Below, one piece after another: positions 11,787-22,529 of a stretch of 64,000 nucleotides of DNA (its first letter is position 1; every line of letters starts with the position of its first letter). The notes beneath the pieces were generated by a model. The model was not told where the DNA came from. It did not search any database and was given only the letters and a program-made list of their open reading frames with translations. Source of the stretch: Zygnema cylindricum (lineage: Eukaryota; Streptophyta; Zygnematophyceae; Zygnematales; Zygnemataceae); assembly GCA_037447655.1 (NCBI GenBank), contig JBBHKE010000450.1, positions 19,928-83,927 on the forward strand. The letters run 5' to 3'. Position numbers and translations under genes: made by a program.

Positions 11787-12553
11787 CATAGTTGTTCAAA
11801 CCGTTTAGTGTAAACAATTTTATCGCGATGAATTATACGTAACGAACGCATTGAACGATTTGAAAAAATCGTTAAATCGTTAATGAATTTTCATCTGTAC
11901 TATTCCGAATATGTAAAAAAAAACGCATATATCGCAATATGTAAGTTTTTCGTTAAATGAGCACTAAACAATTTTAGATATTTAGATATATATATCACAC
12001 TGCGCTTGTGTATCGGAATTTCCTCATTGACTAGTAGCGGTAAATTGTACAATAGATTCTTTCGAAGTAGCATAATGCCAGGTTCAAATCTTGGCTATTG
12101 CAAAAAAAATCTCAAAGTTTGTCTATCAGATACCATCTTATCCTTTATCTTATCTGTTATCTTATCTGTATTCTATGGCGGCTTCTTTCAAAAAAAATGA
12201 AAAAAAAACGCTCGTACAATTTTCAAACTTACCGTGCCCAAATAGTGTGACATTTCAACGTCTTTTTTTGAAAATATCCGTACATTTTGAATAAAATTAC
12301 GTACATGTCCCATGAAACTTCTGTTCAGTTTACTGGAAAGAAAGTGCTAATAAATTCGATGTATGTTTTTGTCAAATTCTGTATATTTCTGTAACAGTAC
12401 ATTTTACGGGAAATACTGTACTTTTCCAGTAAATTGGTTGTTCAGTTTACCGAACAGAAAGTACATCGCGTTATTTTGAGATTTTTTCAACAGTCACGAA
12501 TTATACGTAGAAACCCGAAAAATTGAAAAAATCGCACGATTTGAACAACAACG
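11787..12553 (+). mobile_element. Non-autonomous hAT-type element with GTTGTTCAAA termini
   Basis: An 8-bp TSD, TAGTGATA, lies at 11779-11786 and 12554-12561. The ends are imperfectly inverted: CATAGTTGTTCAAACCG at the left and CGATTTGAACAACAACG at the right (14 of 17 positions agree). Subterminal GAATTATACGTA occurs near both ends, and the interior repeats short TTTACTGGAAAG / CAGTTTACCGAACAGAAAGT motifs. No coding frame is present. Confidence 0.7.
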
Positions 12554-12566
12554 TAGTGATAGTACA

Positions 12567-12810
12567 GTACACCGCAAATCCTAATTAGAGTAAATAACGC
12601 TAACTCGATCGCCCTAAATTTTTACTCTATCACGTTAAATAGAGTAAATGATTCTAACTTTTTCATTATACTATTTTAGGTAAGGTTTAGTTAGCGTTAA
12701 TAATTATAATATAGGTTCATTTTAAATAGTGTGGAGTACGGACGACGTATGACCGTGCTATATTGTACTTTTTTAAATAAAAAGGTACAATTACCGATTT
12801 AATAGACTCA
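12567..12810. repeat. Truncated TACACCG-family element
   Basis: The left end, TACACCGCAAATCCTAATTA, is followed by AGAGTAAATAACGCTAA and then by the GTTTTAAATAGTGTGGAGTACGG-type block shared with 30551-31049. I found no matching right end, so this is a fragment with an uncertain right edge. Confidence 0.5.
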
Positions 12811-13399
12811 CGGTCGCACATGGAGTCGCAATAAACAAAAAGACTCAATCATATCAAAAAAAAATTGTTCGCATATCTCTCGTCCGTCGACAACGTTGTC
12901 GTCAGTGTGAAAATTTGACTTAATTTACATATTAGAAGTTTATACTACAACGACGAAAACACGTGTTTGCCTGTATTTTTATAATTACTTTGTAACTTAT
13001 GTTTGACGTTCCACGTATTTAGTTAGAATACAAAACTTCGCACCATTTTCATTAAAAATTTATTCTAATATAAGATCGCGTCTGTTTTAGCTAAAATATT
13101 AATTCTAAAAAAACCAAAATTATCAAAATGCACCTTGAAAGAGTAACTTTTAACTGTAATATGGGTCTTTTACCATAATGGCACATTAAATAGAGTGAAC
13201 ATACAGACAAAAATTGAATAAATATACATACATTTGGCGTGGTTGATATATTCGTGAGGTAACGCCAAATGCGGACAGACGTCACAAAATATAATCTCTT
13301 TGGACCAATCGCAAGTCACGCTTTTTATGTCCAATCGCAGTTGGTCTTCCCTTTTTTTTTCCCTGTGGAATTTGACGACTGCACCGCCATCCTGTCTGC
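12811..13399. other. AT-rich spacer, nothing recognised
   Basis: AT-rich sequence with no assignable repeat end or gene. Confidence 0.4.
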
Positions 13400-13644
13400 G
13401 CCCCCATCCTTAAAAAAAAAATCCAACAGGGATCTGTGAGAATCTCGCTTCCTCTTTCACCTCTATGGATTGCACGTTGCCCACGTCATTGCTCCCTTCC
13501 TCCTTCACCTCCATGGATTGCACGTCGCCCACGTCATGGATTTCCTGCCGTCGGCTTGCTTTTTTAGGGTGCTTACTTTTTAGGGTTTTGTTGTACGAGA
13601 TGGCGGACATTTTGCTGCCAGCCAACTCCACCATTGATGACGAG
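13400..13644 (+). other. Possible 5' end of an uncharacterised gene or captured exon
   Basis: A locally GC-richer block contains a 48-bp tandem duplication (13456-13551, unit starting TTCACCTCTATGGATTGCACG). It is followed by an ATG at 13600 that opens 15 codons (MADILLPANSTIDDE), ending exactly at a good splice donor, GAG|GTAAGA (13644/13645). No downstream exon could be recognised before AT-rich DNA takes over. It could be the first exon of a decayed gene, a captured exon in a DNA element, or coincidence. Confidence 0.22.
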
Positions 13645-14689
13645 GTAAGAGCGTATTCTCTTGCTGGTGGTTCCATATGACGTGGCAAATGCCATTTTCC
13701 ATCCTAACATTCAAAAACAATTTATGGAAACTTATAATAGGTCATATATTGTAATCCTTTTACTTTACTGTCGATTTTCTAACGGACGGTTATGTTTTTC
13801 AAAAATTTTATCATCGTTTTTATTCTATGTAGGGTTATTTCAAGGTAATTCATATGTTTTTTTTAGTGTTGCTTTGTTCTCTCCTCACCTTTCCGTTAAC
13901 CATTTGATTTCGCTTCATTTATTAACGCTTATAATGTTGATAGTAGGGTGTTAGAAAATGTGAGAATATTTTAAAGAAATATATATTCGTTTATTACCTT
14001 TGTGTTAGATTTTATAATAATAGCTGGTTTTGTAATTTGTACACTTGTCACATTTGTTATTGTCAATGGATTCAAAAACATACAAATGTTTATTTTTACT
14101 TTTCGCTTCATGTCATTAAAAAGGGATTTTCAGCCAAATAATAATAATATAAAAAAATGTGGAACAAATTTTCTTCTCGCTTAATGTACGATGTAATAAA
14201 AAAACTTTGAAAAACTCTAAAAACCCATAAAAAAACCCTTGGACCTTTTAACGGATCGACAATTGAATCTAAATCCTCTTTTTTTTTCACGTTGGGGCCA
14301 AAGTTTTTGATTTATTTCCGACATCATATTACTTTCGACTTTATATTTTTCCTGTCATACACGAGGATAGTGAAATGATTTCTATAAAAATAGAATTAGC
14401 CAAATGAATTGTATAAAATTGAATTAAAAGGAGATAATAGGAAGAAGATCAAGAGAAAATAGAAAGATATAGAAATTTTTAGGAGTTCAGGGCCTACATT
14501 CAGTTTCGGAGAGTGTACAATAGTGAAATTTTGGAGTCATAATTGTTTATTTTTTTCATAAACTACATGGTGTTACTCATTTTTTCACTCTAGATATGAC
14601 TGTATTATGTTTTCTACCAAATGATTTTTTCTTGTACATGTTTGCGTCCGCTATGGAATGTTGATTTTTTTTGTCTTTTGTCATAGATG
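13645..14689. other. AT-rich spacer, nothing recognised
   Basis: AT-rich. Short open frames here have runs of hydrophobic and lysine/asparagine codons typical of AT-rich non-coding DNA. Confidence 0.4.
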
Positions 14690-15180
14690 CGCGACGAGGC
14701 ATTTTCGTTGTTGGATTATACACCAATGGAATGATGATAATTTTTTGTCTTTTGTCATGGATGCTAACCTACCAGTGACGAGGTATTTTCGTCGCTGGAT
14801 TATTCACCAATAGAATGAAGGTATTTTATTTCTTTTGTCATAGATGCTGACCAACCGGCGACGAGGGATTTTCAACTCTGGATTATACACCAGTTATGAC
14901 TCATGTTACAGTTGACTAGACTAGCTTAATGGAACAACCGGCGACGTAAGTGTGTCGCCGCTGAACTGTACATCTGCAATAAGGCAGTAACGCAGTCTAA
15001 TCAAAAAGCACTAAAGACGTTGTGTCATCGCTGAATAATGCTTTGGCTATGAGGCAAAGTCATCGCTGAAAATCCCATAGGCAATGAGAAACTGTCAACA
15101 CTAATGAAATAAAATGAAAAAGTCCATGTCAGTGGTGCGACATCGGCCAGCGATGAGGCGGGCTCGTCGTGTAATATCAA
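14690..15180. repeat. Degenerate tandem repeats with GCGACGAGG / CGTCGC motifs
   Basis: Three successive units of about 80 bp share GTCTTTTGTCATAGATGC, then GGCGACGAGGNATTTTCG, then GCTGGATTATACACCAAT. Further CGACG/CGTCG motifs of both polarities follow to 15180. Such short GC-rich motifs in direct and inverted order resemble subterminal repeats of CACTA or Mutator-type plant transposons. I could not find terminal inverted repeats to prove that. Confidence 0.45.
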
Positions 15181-15753
15181 TAACGTCAAAAACAACATGT
15201 TTGTGTATCAAAGCTAAAAACTAAGAATGTGTTCACCCATTACAACATCATGTTTCACATAGGTGAATGATAAACACACAGTAACACATTGAACATGACG
15301 AGCGATAGCTCTTACATATACTCATATATTGCCAAAAGAAACTCATGTTTCATAAAATGGTTGTGTTATACATTGTTTTGGCATACTTACTTCACAATGA
15401 AGTAAATAAAAAATTGCAAAAACTATGACAATGTAGTAAGAGACACACTATACGACGTATTACCCCTAGTATATTGTATGATAACTCCTACCTCCTAAAT
15501 CCTTACACTCTTTTCATTTTAATAACGTGTAAGATAAGCCAAAGCAATAAAAATTATAAAACTCGCCTCTCCTACGCTCCAAAATCTACTAAAAAGCATA
15601 TATGGGAAGTCTTAGGCATTAACAAGGGCTTATTTTCGTCCCTTCCATGAATTGTTCTTGGTAACCTCGTCTTCTTGAGTACATTGACCTCGTGAACAGG
15701 GATTTGTACCTTACTAAGGAGGTGGAACACCGCAGTGTGATGTCCATGAAGAT
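15181..15753. other. Spacer, nothing recognised
   Basis: No repeat end or gene recognised. The minus-strand frames that overlap 15754 are shadows of the RNase H remnant. Confidence 0.35.
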
Positions 15754-16100
15754 GTGCTTGTAAAAGTGTTAGCATTTGGGTATGCGTTGCACATTGGGGA
15801 TGGGGCTGGCTGTTGGAACTACAAGTGGGAAATTGGATTTTTCTCGGATGAAATGCGTATGAGGTGGACAAAATCCTTGCTCCAAGAGCTTGTATTTCTG
15901 AAAAGTGGCATGCAAAATAAAATGTGTGATCAACAAAATGCAATGTTTATTTCGGCTCATATAATACATTTTTTTAAACACGAGGGTATTCACTTAAAGT
16001 TTTATGAGAGGAAAAAAAAAAAAAAAAAAGGGGGGAAAGATTTTGTTTTATTGTTTTTAAGTGGGAGTTCAAAGGAAAGCAGACTAGAAAATAAGGGGAG
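15754..16100 (+). pseudogene. Copia RNase H remnant, A-related
   Basis: A single open frame reads YALHIGDGAGCWN, then MRWTKSLLQELVFLKSGMQN and KMCDQQNAMFISAH. These align with the A-family RNase H segment (YVLYVGNRVCCWSS, WVKSLLGELGHLKSG, VFCENQAAITISAN) at 4047-4263, with a deletion where STMEVEYMA should be. It then meets an A/G run and the purine tract AATAAGGGGAG before the LTR. It is the last fragment of an otherwise lost element. Confidence 0.7.
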
Positions 16101-17336
16101 TGTTGAAATTGATGTATTTTCTAGGTCCCTATTAGGATAGAAAAGGAGCAGAGGCAGTCTGTCTCTAACTCTTTTCTCCAAGCCCTTATACTTGTTGTAG
16201 TCACTGAAGGCTGGATAGCAGCTATTGCCATGGGTGCCTAGGCCCTCTACAAGGAGCTATAGCCATGGCTAATTAGGCCCTCTACAAAGACAAGGAATAG
16301 TATGTGTAGATTTACCAAAAGAGGATTGATGAACCCAGGATTTGTTTCTGGTACCTGCTGTCCGTCAAATCTCCGATAGCCGTTAGCTTTATCCCCACCG
16401 TCCGTCAAATCTGTGATAGCCGTTAGCTTTATCCTTTAGCCTAAGACCAATGCTGAGATACATAGGGTACGATAGATATTTAAATGTTTACACATAGAGA
16501 ATTTTGTTTAACTGATAAAACGGAATCATAAAGCATAGAACCCGCTGTACCTTATATACCGTACGAAACAAATGTTACGGACATTTATTTCGACGGCCTG
16601 TATTAAAATTCGGTTTTGATCAACAGCCACGGTGCCAGCCGATATTCCGGAATGGCCGCTTTGGCATTTTTTGGACGTCGCCACTCCGGATGACAAATGG
16701 CAACATCTTACGGGTTTACGAAATCTCCGGAGCGCACGATAACAAGTTCGGATGTGACAAATGTCATTGTTATGGCCATGCCGTACAAATGTCATACACG
16801 AAGTACTCCGGCACTTGTACATTTATGTACGGTACATTCTTGTAATTGATGACGTACTTCAGTAGTAGAGGGTTTAGAGAGGGGTTTAGGACTTAGAAAA
16901 ATAGTAGGTAGCCGCCTCTCTCCCATAGTGCTTTTATATTTATAGGCCATCTTTGGCCAACCATAACTAACTGTTCAGAGGAGCAAATTCACTGATTATT
17001 TTTGCTGCAGACTCACGGGAGTCAAGGCTACACGTGGGTGTAGTAGGTCAGGGATTTTGCGTGCCAGGGTGGCACAATTTGTAAGGGAAATTCAAATGGA
17101 GGAATGTGTCCAAATACTCATATTCTAACTTTGCATTTTGTGGGGGAACTAAGCACAAAAAAAGTCTTCTTTCACAGGGGTGAAGCTGTATTAGGTGTTT
17201 GACAAAAAGGGCGTCAGTCATTTGGGTTGGTATCAAGTTAGAGGGTTTGTATCAACTTAGAGTCGGCACTGTCTAGATAAGCTTCTTTGGGTCTGTTATT
17301 TCTGTGGGGGAATTGAGCCCATAGAATTTTGATGCA
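16101..17336 (+). repeat. LTR of the A-related copia remnant
   Basis: It starts TGTTGAAATTGATG directly after the purine tract AAGGGGAG. It follows the A LTR through the GAGGCAGTCT block, the antisense tRNA-like block (duplicated here, 16360-16440, unit CCGTCCGTCAAATCT...TAGCTTTATCC) and the GAGCAAATTCA block. The 3' end is diverged or rearranged after about 17080. I place it at GATGCA only because it gives TG...CA ends, so that edge is weak. Confidence 0.55.
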
Positions 17337-17615
17337 CACACAATAACTCGTGTATTTATGTTTATGAACTTATTTAGGTGTAATTTTATGTTCACTACTT
17401 TAATTTTTGTAGTGTATGTGTCTTTGTGCACTATTTTTTTAAGTTCTTCAATAGTTGAGCGCTAGACCAGGTTACCCTTCTCCATACGGAAAAACTGTAG
17501 AAACATAAGTACAAATTAAAACATTCTATCTTTATTACGAGTTTTGTTTCTACATCCTTCCTTTCAAACCGACTACCACGTCATGCCACATCGTCTTCAT
17601 GCCACAGGATCAATA
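17337..17615. other. Spacer between two LTR elements
   Basis: No gene or repeat recognised. It ends at the TSD of the large nested element. Confidence 0.4.
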
Positions 17616-17620
17616 AACCT

Positions 17621-18622
17621 TGCAAACTCTCAGACCTCCATTGGTCCTCAGAGTTGGCAACTTCCTAGAAGCCCCTAGGATAGCCCATACCCTTTTGAGT
17701 TTGCCCAATACTGACTGTCACCCTGATAGACAAAAGACTAAATTGATTTCACCTCTCTGAAGACAAGACTCTCTTAAGTCTACAGCAAAAAAAATCACTT
17801 AATTTGCTCCTTTGAGCTCTGAGTTATGGATTGTCAAAGTTGACCTTTTGTACAGATGCGATGTGAGAGATAGATGTCTACCTAAGAACTGTCCAAGTCC
17901 TATTCCCCTCTCAGAACACCTTCCTATTAAAGTGCGAAACCAATCACATGTTTGTGCGGCACAAAAAGGTACTGGTGCCAGAGTACTTTCTGTACGGCCA
18001 CTGTACGACATGGCCAGAAAGTGGACACAATTGTTCTAGTGCGCTCGAAAAATGTCGCGAGCCAATACGGTAGCGCCACGTGTTAGTCGAAAAGGCGGAA
18101 ACCGAAAGCCGCCAAAAACGGCCATTCCGCGATGTCGGCTCGCACCATGGCCTTCCGATCTAATCGACTTCTAATATAAGTCGTTGAAACAAATGTTCGC
18201 ATCATTTTTTTTTGCGGTATTTATCGTACAATGGAAGACATGCTACAAAAAGTCATTTCTATCACATAAATGAATTTCGCTACGTGTACATGTTTAAATA
18301 GTTATCTCACCCTATATATCTAACACTTGTCCTCGACTATAGGACAAAGATAACGGTTATGGGCTACATTGACAGACAGTAGGTACTAGGATCAAATCTT
18401 GGTTCCGTCAACCTTTTTGGTAAGTCTGACTTGATCTGCTCCTTGTCTCTTTGGGAAGCCTAGGTAGCCATGGCTCTAACTCTCTCTCTTGTCTTCGGTG
18501 ACTTTGACAAGTGTGGGAACTTGAGAGTGGAGTAAGAGGCAGGTTGCCATTGCTTGTATACTGTTTCATTTGACACTAATTTAGACCTAGAAAATACCAA
18601 ACAGAACCCATTAATTTTTGCA
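17621..18622 (-). repeat. 3' LTR of the nested A-family element
   Basis: The + strand begins TGCAAACTCTCAGACCTCC at the AACCT duplication and ends TTTTTGCA against the polypurine tract CTCCCCTT (its complement AAGGGGAG). In LTR sense, ATGGAGGTC lies at the 3' end but is followed by TGA, so this copy has lost the open gag start. The + strand of 18333-18415 retains the tRNA-like segment that the partner LTR lacks. Confidence 0.87.
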
Positions 18623-18630
18623 CTCCCCTT
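18623..18630 (-). other. Polypurine tract of the A-family element
   Basis: AAGGGGAG on the minus strand sits immediately upstream of the 3' LTR, the position where plus-strand DNA synthesis is primed. The same motif precedes the LTRs at 4470 and 16101. Confidence 0.8.
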
Positions 18631-21600
18631 ATTTTCTGGTCACTTTTTAATTTTATACCACACTTCTCTGTACAAAAAAATAATTTAGGAGAATGTACAG
18701 GTGTGGTCATATTATTTGCTACCATCTCAATATCTAGTCCGTACTCTAAACTTACTATTTTTTTCTCTAGTTTCTCTCTATCAAAACTCCGTCTAATATT
18801 CATTTGTTTCGTTTAGGAGTGGTGTTTAGGATTAGCAACAATGGCAATAGTTGGCTGATTATCACAAAAGATTTTCTGAGCACCACTTTTAAAATGACCA
18901 AGTTTCACTAAGCAAAGACTTGACCCACATCAATTATTTCACAGCCAAACAAAAAGCCATATACTCAGCCTCCATGGTGAACTGAGCAATAACCGTTTGA
19001 TGTTTGCTGCTCCAGCATGAAGCCCCATCTCCCACATACAACACATATCTAGAAGTACATCTCCTCATAGGAGCATCCCAATAACTAACATCACTCCAAG
19101 TGGTGATGTCACTATTGTCTCGACCCAAGTGCAACCATAGATCCATAGTTCCTATAAGATATCTAAAGACTCTTTTAGTTGCCTCCCAATCTTTTTGAGT
19201 GGGACGATTCAGACTTCTTCTCAACACTCTTTCGGGTACAGCAAAATCCAGCCGGTTACAATTAATAAATAGATTAAGGTGCCAACTACTTGTCTTTAAG
19301 GAATAGTCTGCATGAACTTTTGCTCTTCAAGACCTAATTCATCATCCAAAATTATTACTCCCTCTTCCACACTCCCCTCACTACCCTTCCTTAGCTCTAA
19401 AGGATTTGAACAACTAATAGCCTTGTCCATCTAGAATTTTTCCAACATGTTCCCAATGGACTTTTTTTGAGTTAGTCTGATTATCCTTTTATCTCTGCCT
19501 TTCTCTACTTGAATTCCCAAAATAAATCTTGCCTCCCCCATATCCTTCATCTCACATCTACCTTTTAAATCCATTTTCATTTTATTAATTTTATCTATGG
19601 ACTTAGTCAATACATGAAATCATCAACATAAATAGCTACAAAAATGATTCCTTGTTCATCTTCAAATAGATAAATTGAGTGATCTGAACTGATCCAAATG
19701 TATTCCAAACTTGTAAGAAACTTATTGGGCTTCTTTTTCCATTGTCGGGGCGCCTGTTTTAGTCCATATACAGATTTGATCAATCGGCATACCTTGGTAT
19801 CCTCCCCTTGCTCCAAAAATCCTTCGAGTTTTCACATAAAATTCTCCTCTTCCCATTCTCCATGCAGAAAGGTCGTCTTAATATCCATCTGGTGCACCTC
19901 CATGTCTTCTGCTGCCGCCAGACTAAGAAGAATACGGACAGAGGGAAACCTGATGATCGGGGCAAATGTTTTTTTGTAGTCGATTCCCTTTTTTTGGGTA
20001 AATCCTTTGGCCACAAACCGTGCCTTGTAGCGCTCAATGGTGTTATCCGGGTTCAGATTCAGTTTAAAATCCCACTAACATCCGATTGTTTGTCGGTCAG
20101 ATAGACAGTTCACTAACTCCGAAGTATTAGCCGCCATAATTGAGGCTATATCCTCATTAATGGTTGTTTTCCATCGATTTCTCTCTGGACGGTTCATGGC
20201 CTCTCTATAGGTTTGAGGTTCATCTGGGTGAGACAGTTTGGTTACCTTGTTATTAACTTGATTTTCCTGTAACGTTTTTCTGCTTCGCCTTCCTCCTTAA
20301 AAATCTGTCTCCGGAATAAATGGGTGTCGAGGATTCTTTTTAGTGATTTCTCCCCTTTCCCTTAGTTCTGGTTCAATTTCCACCACGTCTTCCGCCTCAA
20401 GCTGAGTTGTCACTTGAGGTTTCAAATGTGGTTCCTCCTCAGTTTGATTTGTACCTGTAGGATTATCATCTTTTTCGGAAACCTGGATAGTTGGCAAGCT
20501 CAAACTCATGAGAACTTTTTGACTCAAATCTGATTTTGAGTGACTTTGTATACTTAAAGGGATTTACAGATTTCCCTTCATCCATAACTACCATTGTTTA
20601 ACTAGAATTATATCTTCCCTTCAAAGATCATAAACTCTATATCCTTTTATATCCTCATCATATCCTAACTCGTAAATTAGTTTTCCTTTAGGATCTAACT
20701 TTTAGTTTGACCGATCAGTATCTAGACTGAACACTTCACTACCAAAGACCTTTAACTGTGATACATCTGGTTTTTAGCCGGTCCATCTCTCATAAGGTGT
20801 TTTTCCTTTGACTGCCGAAGAAAGAACTTTATTCTTGAGATAATTGGCGCAATTCATCGCCTCAACCCAAAATCTTTTTCCTATCTTCTTATCTGACAAC
20901 ATGCTTCTGGCACTATAACTTAATGTCTTATTCAACCTCTTGGCTACACCATTTTGTTCATGGTTTTTTGGAACTGTCTTTTGATGTTGTTCTCCATCTT
21001 TTCTGAAAAAATCCTCAAACTGGTTTGAGGTATACTCCCCCCCATTATCACTCCACTCCATGCCTTGTATTGCTTGAAATACACCGAGCTTCTAATGTAT
21101 TTTTTTGAAAATATACTCTTAAATACCAAGACCAATCATCAGTGATAGTCATCATAAACCTTTTCCCTTCGGGCGATGGCCCTTTTGCGGGTCCCCAAAT
21201 ATTTGTGTGTACCAAATTTAGAACTTTTTCTCCTTTATAAGTGGTTGTTTTTGGGAAGGGTAACCTGTGTGCCTTACCTTGAGCACACCCACTACAGTCA
21301 CTCAGATTCTCACTTTCTCCAAACTAAATCTTTTCCACTACTCCCATCTTTTTCATTTTTTTTAATTTATCTAAATGTACATGTCCAAGCCTCTTATGCC
21401 ACACTATTATATCATGAACACCGACATAATAAAGTTTCTTATATTCATTACTTAAATTAAGCCTAAACATCCCTTGGCTACCCTTTTCAGAAGTGATATA
21501 AACTTCCTCATCAAAACTAGGAGTAAAGACTCCTTTCCTATTGCTAGTTTGAGATGAGATTTTTGTTTAACTCAGGAATAAATAATACATCAGATAATGC

Positions 21601-21661
21601 AACTATGGATGTTTTTCCTTCCACTAATACTTTCAGATCTACCGATCCAACCAAAGTAGTA
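18631..21661 (-). pseudogene. A-family copia pol, 3' part: protease end, integrase, RT, RNase H
   Basis: Reading leftwards from 21661 the order is: protease-region end (DLKVLVEGKTSIVALSDVLF), integrase core (EWSDNGGEYTSNQFEDFF, KTVPKNHEQNGVAKRLNKTL), linker (about 20150-20530), RT ([47 protein letters not shown]) and RNase H (TTWSDVSYWDAPMRRC, CWSSKHQTVIAQFTMEAEY). The RT YVDD motif survives. The third acidic residue expected in integrase (NGVAER type) reads NGVAKR, a catalytic loss. Many stops and frameshifts occur. The gag and protease beginning lies on the other side of the B insertion (27438-28532). Confidence 0.88.
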
Positions 21662-21666
21662 GTGAC

Positions 21667-22509
21667 TGTTGTTCTGAGACAACAACCGGAACCGAAGACG
21701 ATGAGGATGCCGGTGTAGTCATCTCGGAACCAAACCAAGCAAGAAACTTTCACAAAAAACCGGTCTGAAAAACAGCAACTTCAACAGTTGATAAAACCCA
21801 AACCAGAGACACAATAGCTCTGCAAATCTATTACAAAGTAGATAATATCAGGATGAACACATACACAAAATTTCAAGTAATTCTGCCAACAGATCTGTGA
21901 GATATCCACAGATGAAAATGCCAAAAACAGGCTGTACAGTTTCTGACTACAAAATGTTCATAACTTCAAAGTTATCTAAGTCCTGCTAGTATACACTGAA
22001 GCCTATGCTGCTGAACGTACGGAGGCATAACAGCCGTACAATGAATACCTACGGCTCAAACCGAACAAGGTACGTCACACAAAAAGATTCCTTTACTACT
22101 CAACTAACCACACAAAGACAAAAATCTACTTAACTAGATATTTACAAAGGAGTAGAATTCTATATGCCACGTCATTTGTCGTGTATGTGGTTCACACGGA
22201 CCAGCATTTGTCGGTGGTCTCCCTCAGCCGCGTACATATCACATTCGGCACCGTAGACAAATCTCCATGTGCCTATTTGTCCTCAAGTATATCTATGCAC
22301 AAACAATCGGATATTCAGGAGTGTCTTCTTTCTTGTAGTGACTTGTGTCTCGGGAGTGTATACAAAGGTGTACTCCCTACCGATCTAGTGGAACATCAAT
22401 TCTAGTGTGTAATGAAACGAACTTACAACCAAACATATGCTAAGTCGTGAAACTCTCTCTCTCTCACACAATCGAGGCATAGAGAGGACTAAAGCTTTCC
22501 AAAACAACA
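21667..22509 (-). repeat. 3' LTR of the B-family element
   Basis: The + strand runs from TGTTGTTCTGAGACAACAACC to CCAAAACAACA. It contains the first 18 codons of the gag frame (start at 21722, minus strand), which here lead out into the disrupted A element rather than into gag. Confidence 0.9.
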
Positions 22510-22521
22510 CTCCCCTAAAGC
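22510..22521 (-). other. Polypurine tract region of the B-family element
   Basis: On the minus strand, CTTTAGGGGAG immediately precedes the LTR start TGTTGTTTTGG. A weaker relative, GATTTTGATGAG, precedes the B LTR at 1807. Confidence 0.65.
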
Positions 22522-22529
22522 TTTAGACT

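Noticed and set aside
12006-12294. Overlapping short frames near 12.0-12.3 kb
   Set aside because: They lie inside the TSD-defined element 11787-12553 and contain runs from poly-A/T tracts. No domain is seen.
14690-15180. CRISPR-like array of repeats and spacers
   Set aside because: Units are degenerate, of uneven length and without unique spacers, and the window is eukaryotic. A transposon-type tandem array is the better reading.
21544-21753. A single open frame joining gag-start-like and protease-like residues at the B/A boundary
   Set aside because: It is a chimera formed by the B LTR insertion. The LTR gag frame and the A protease frame are not the same original gene.
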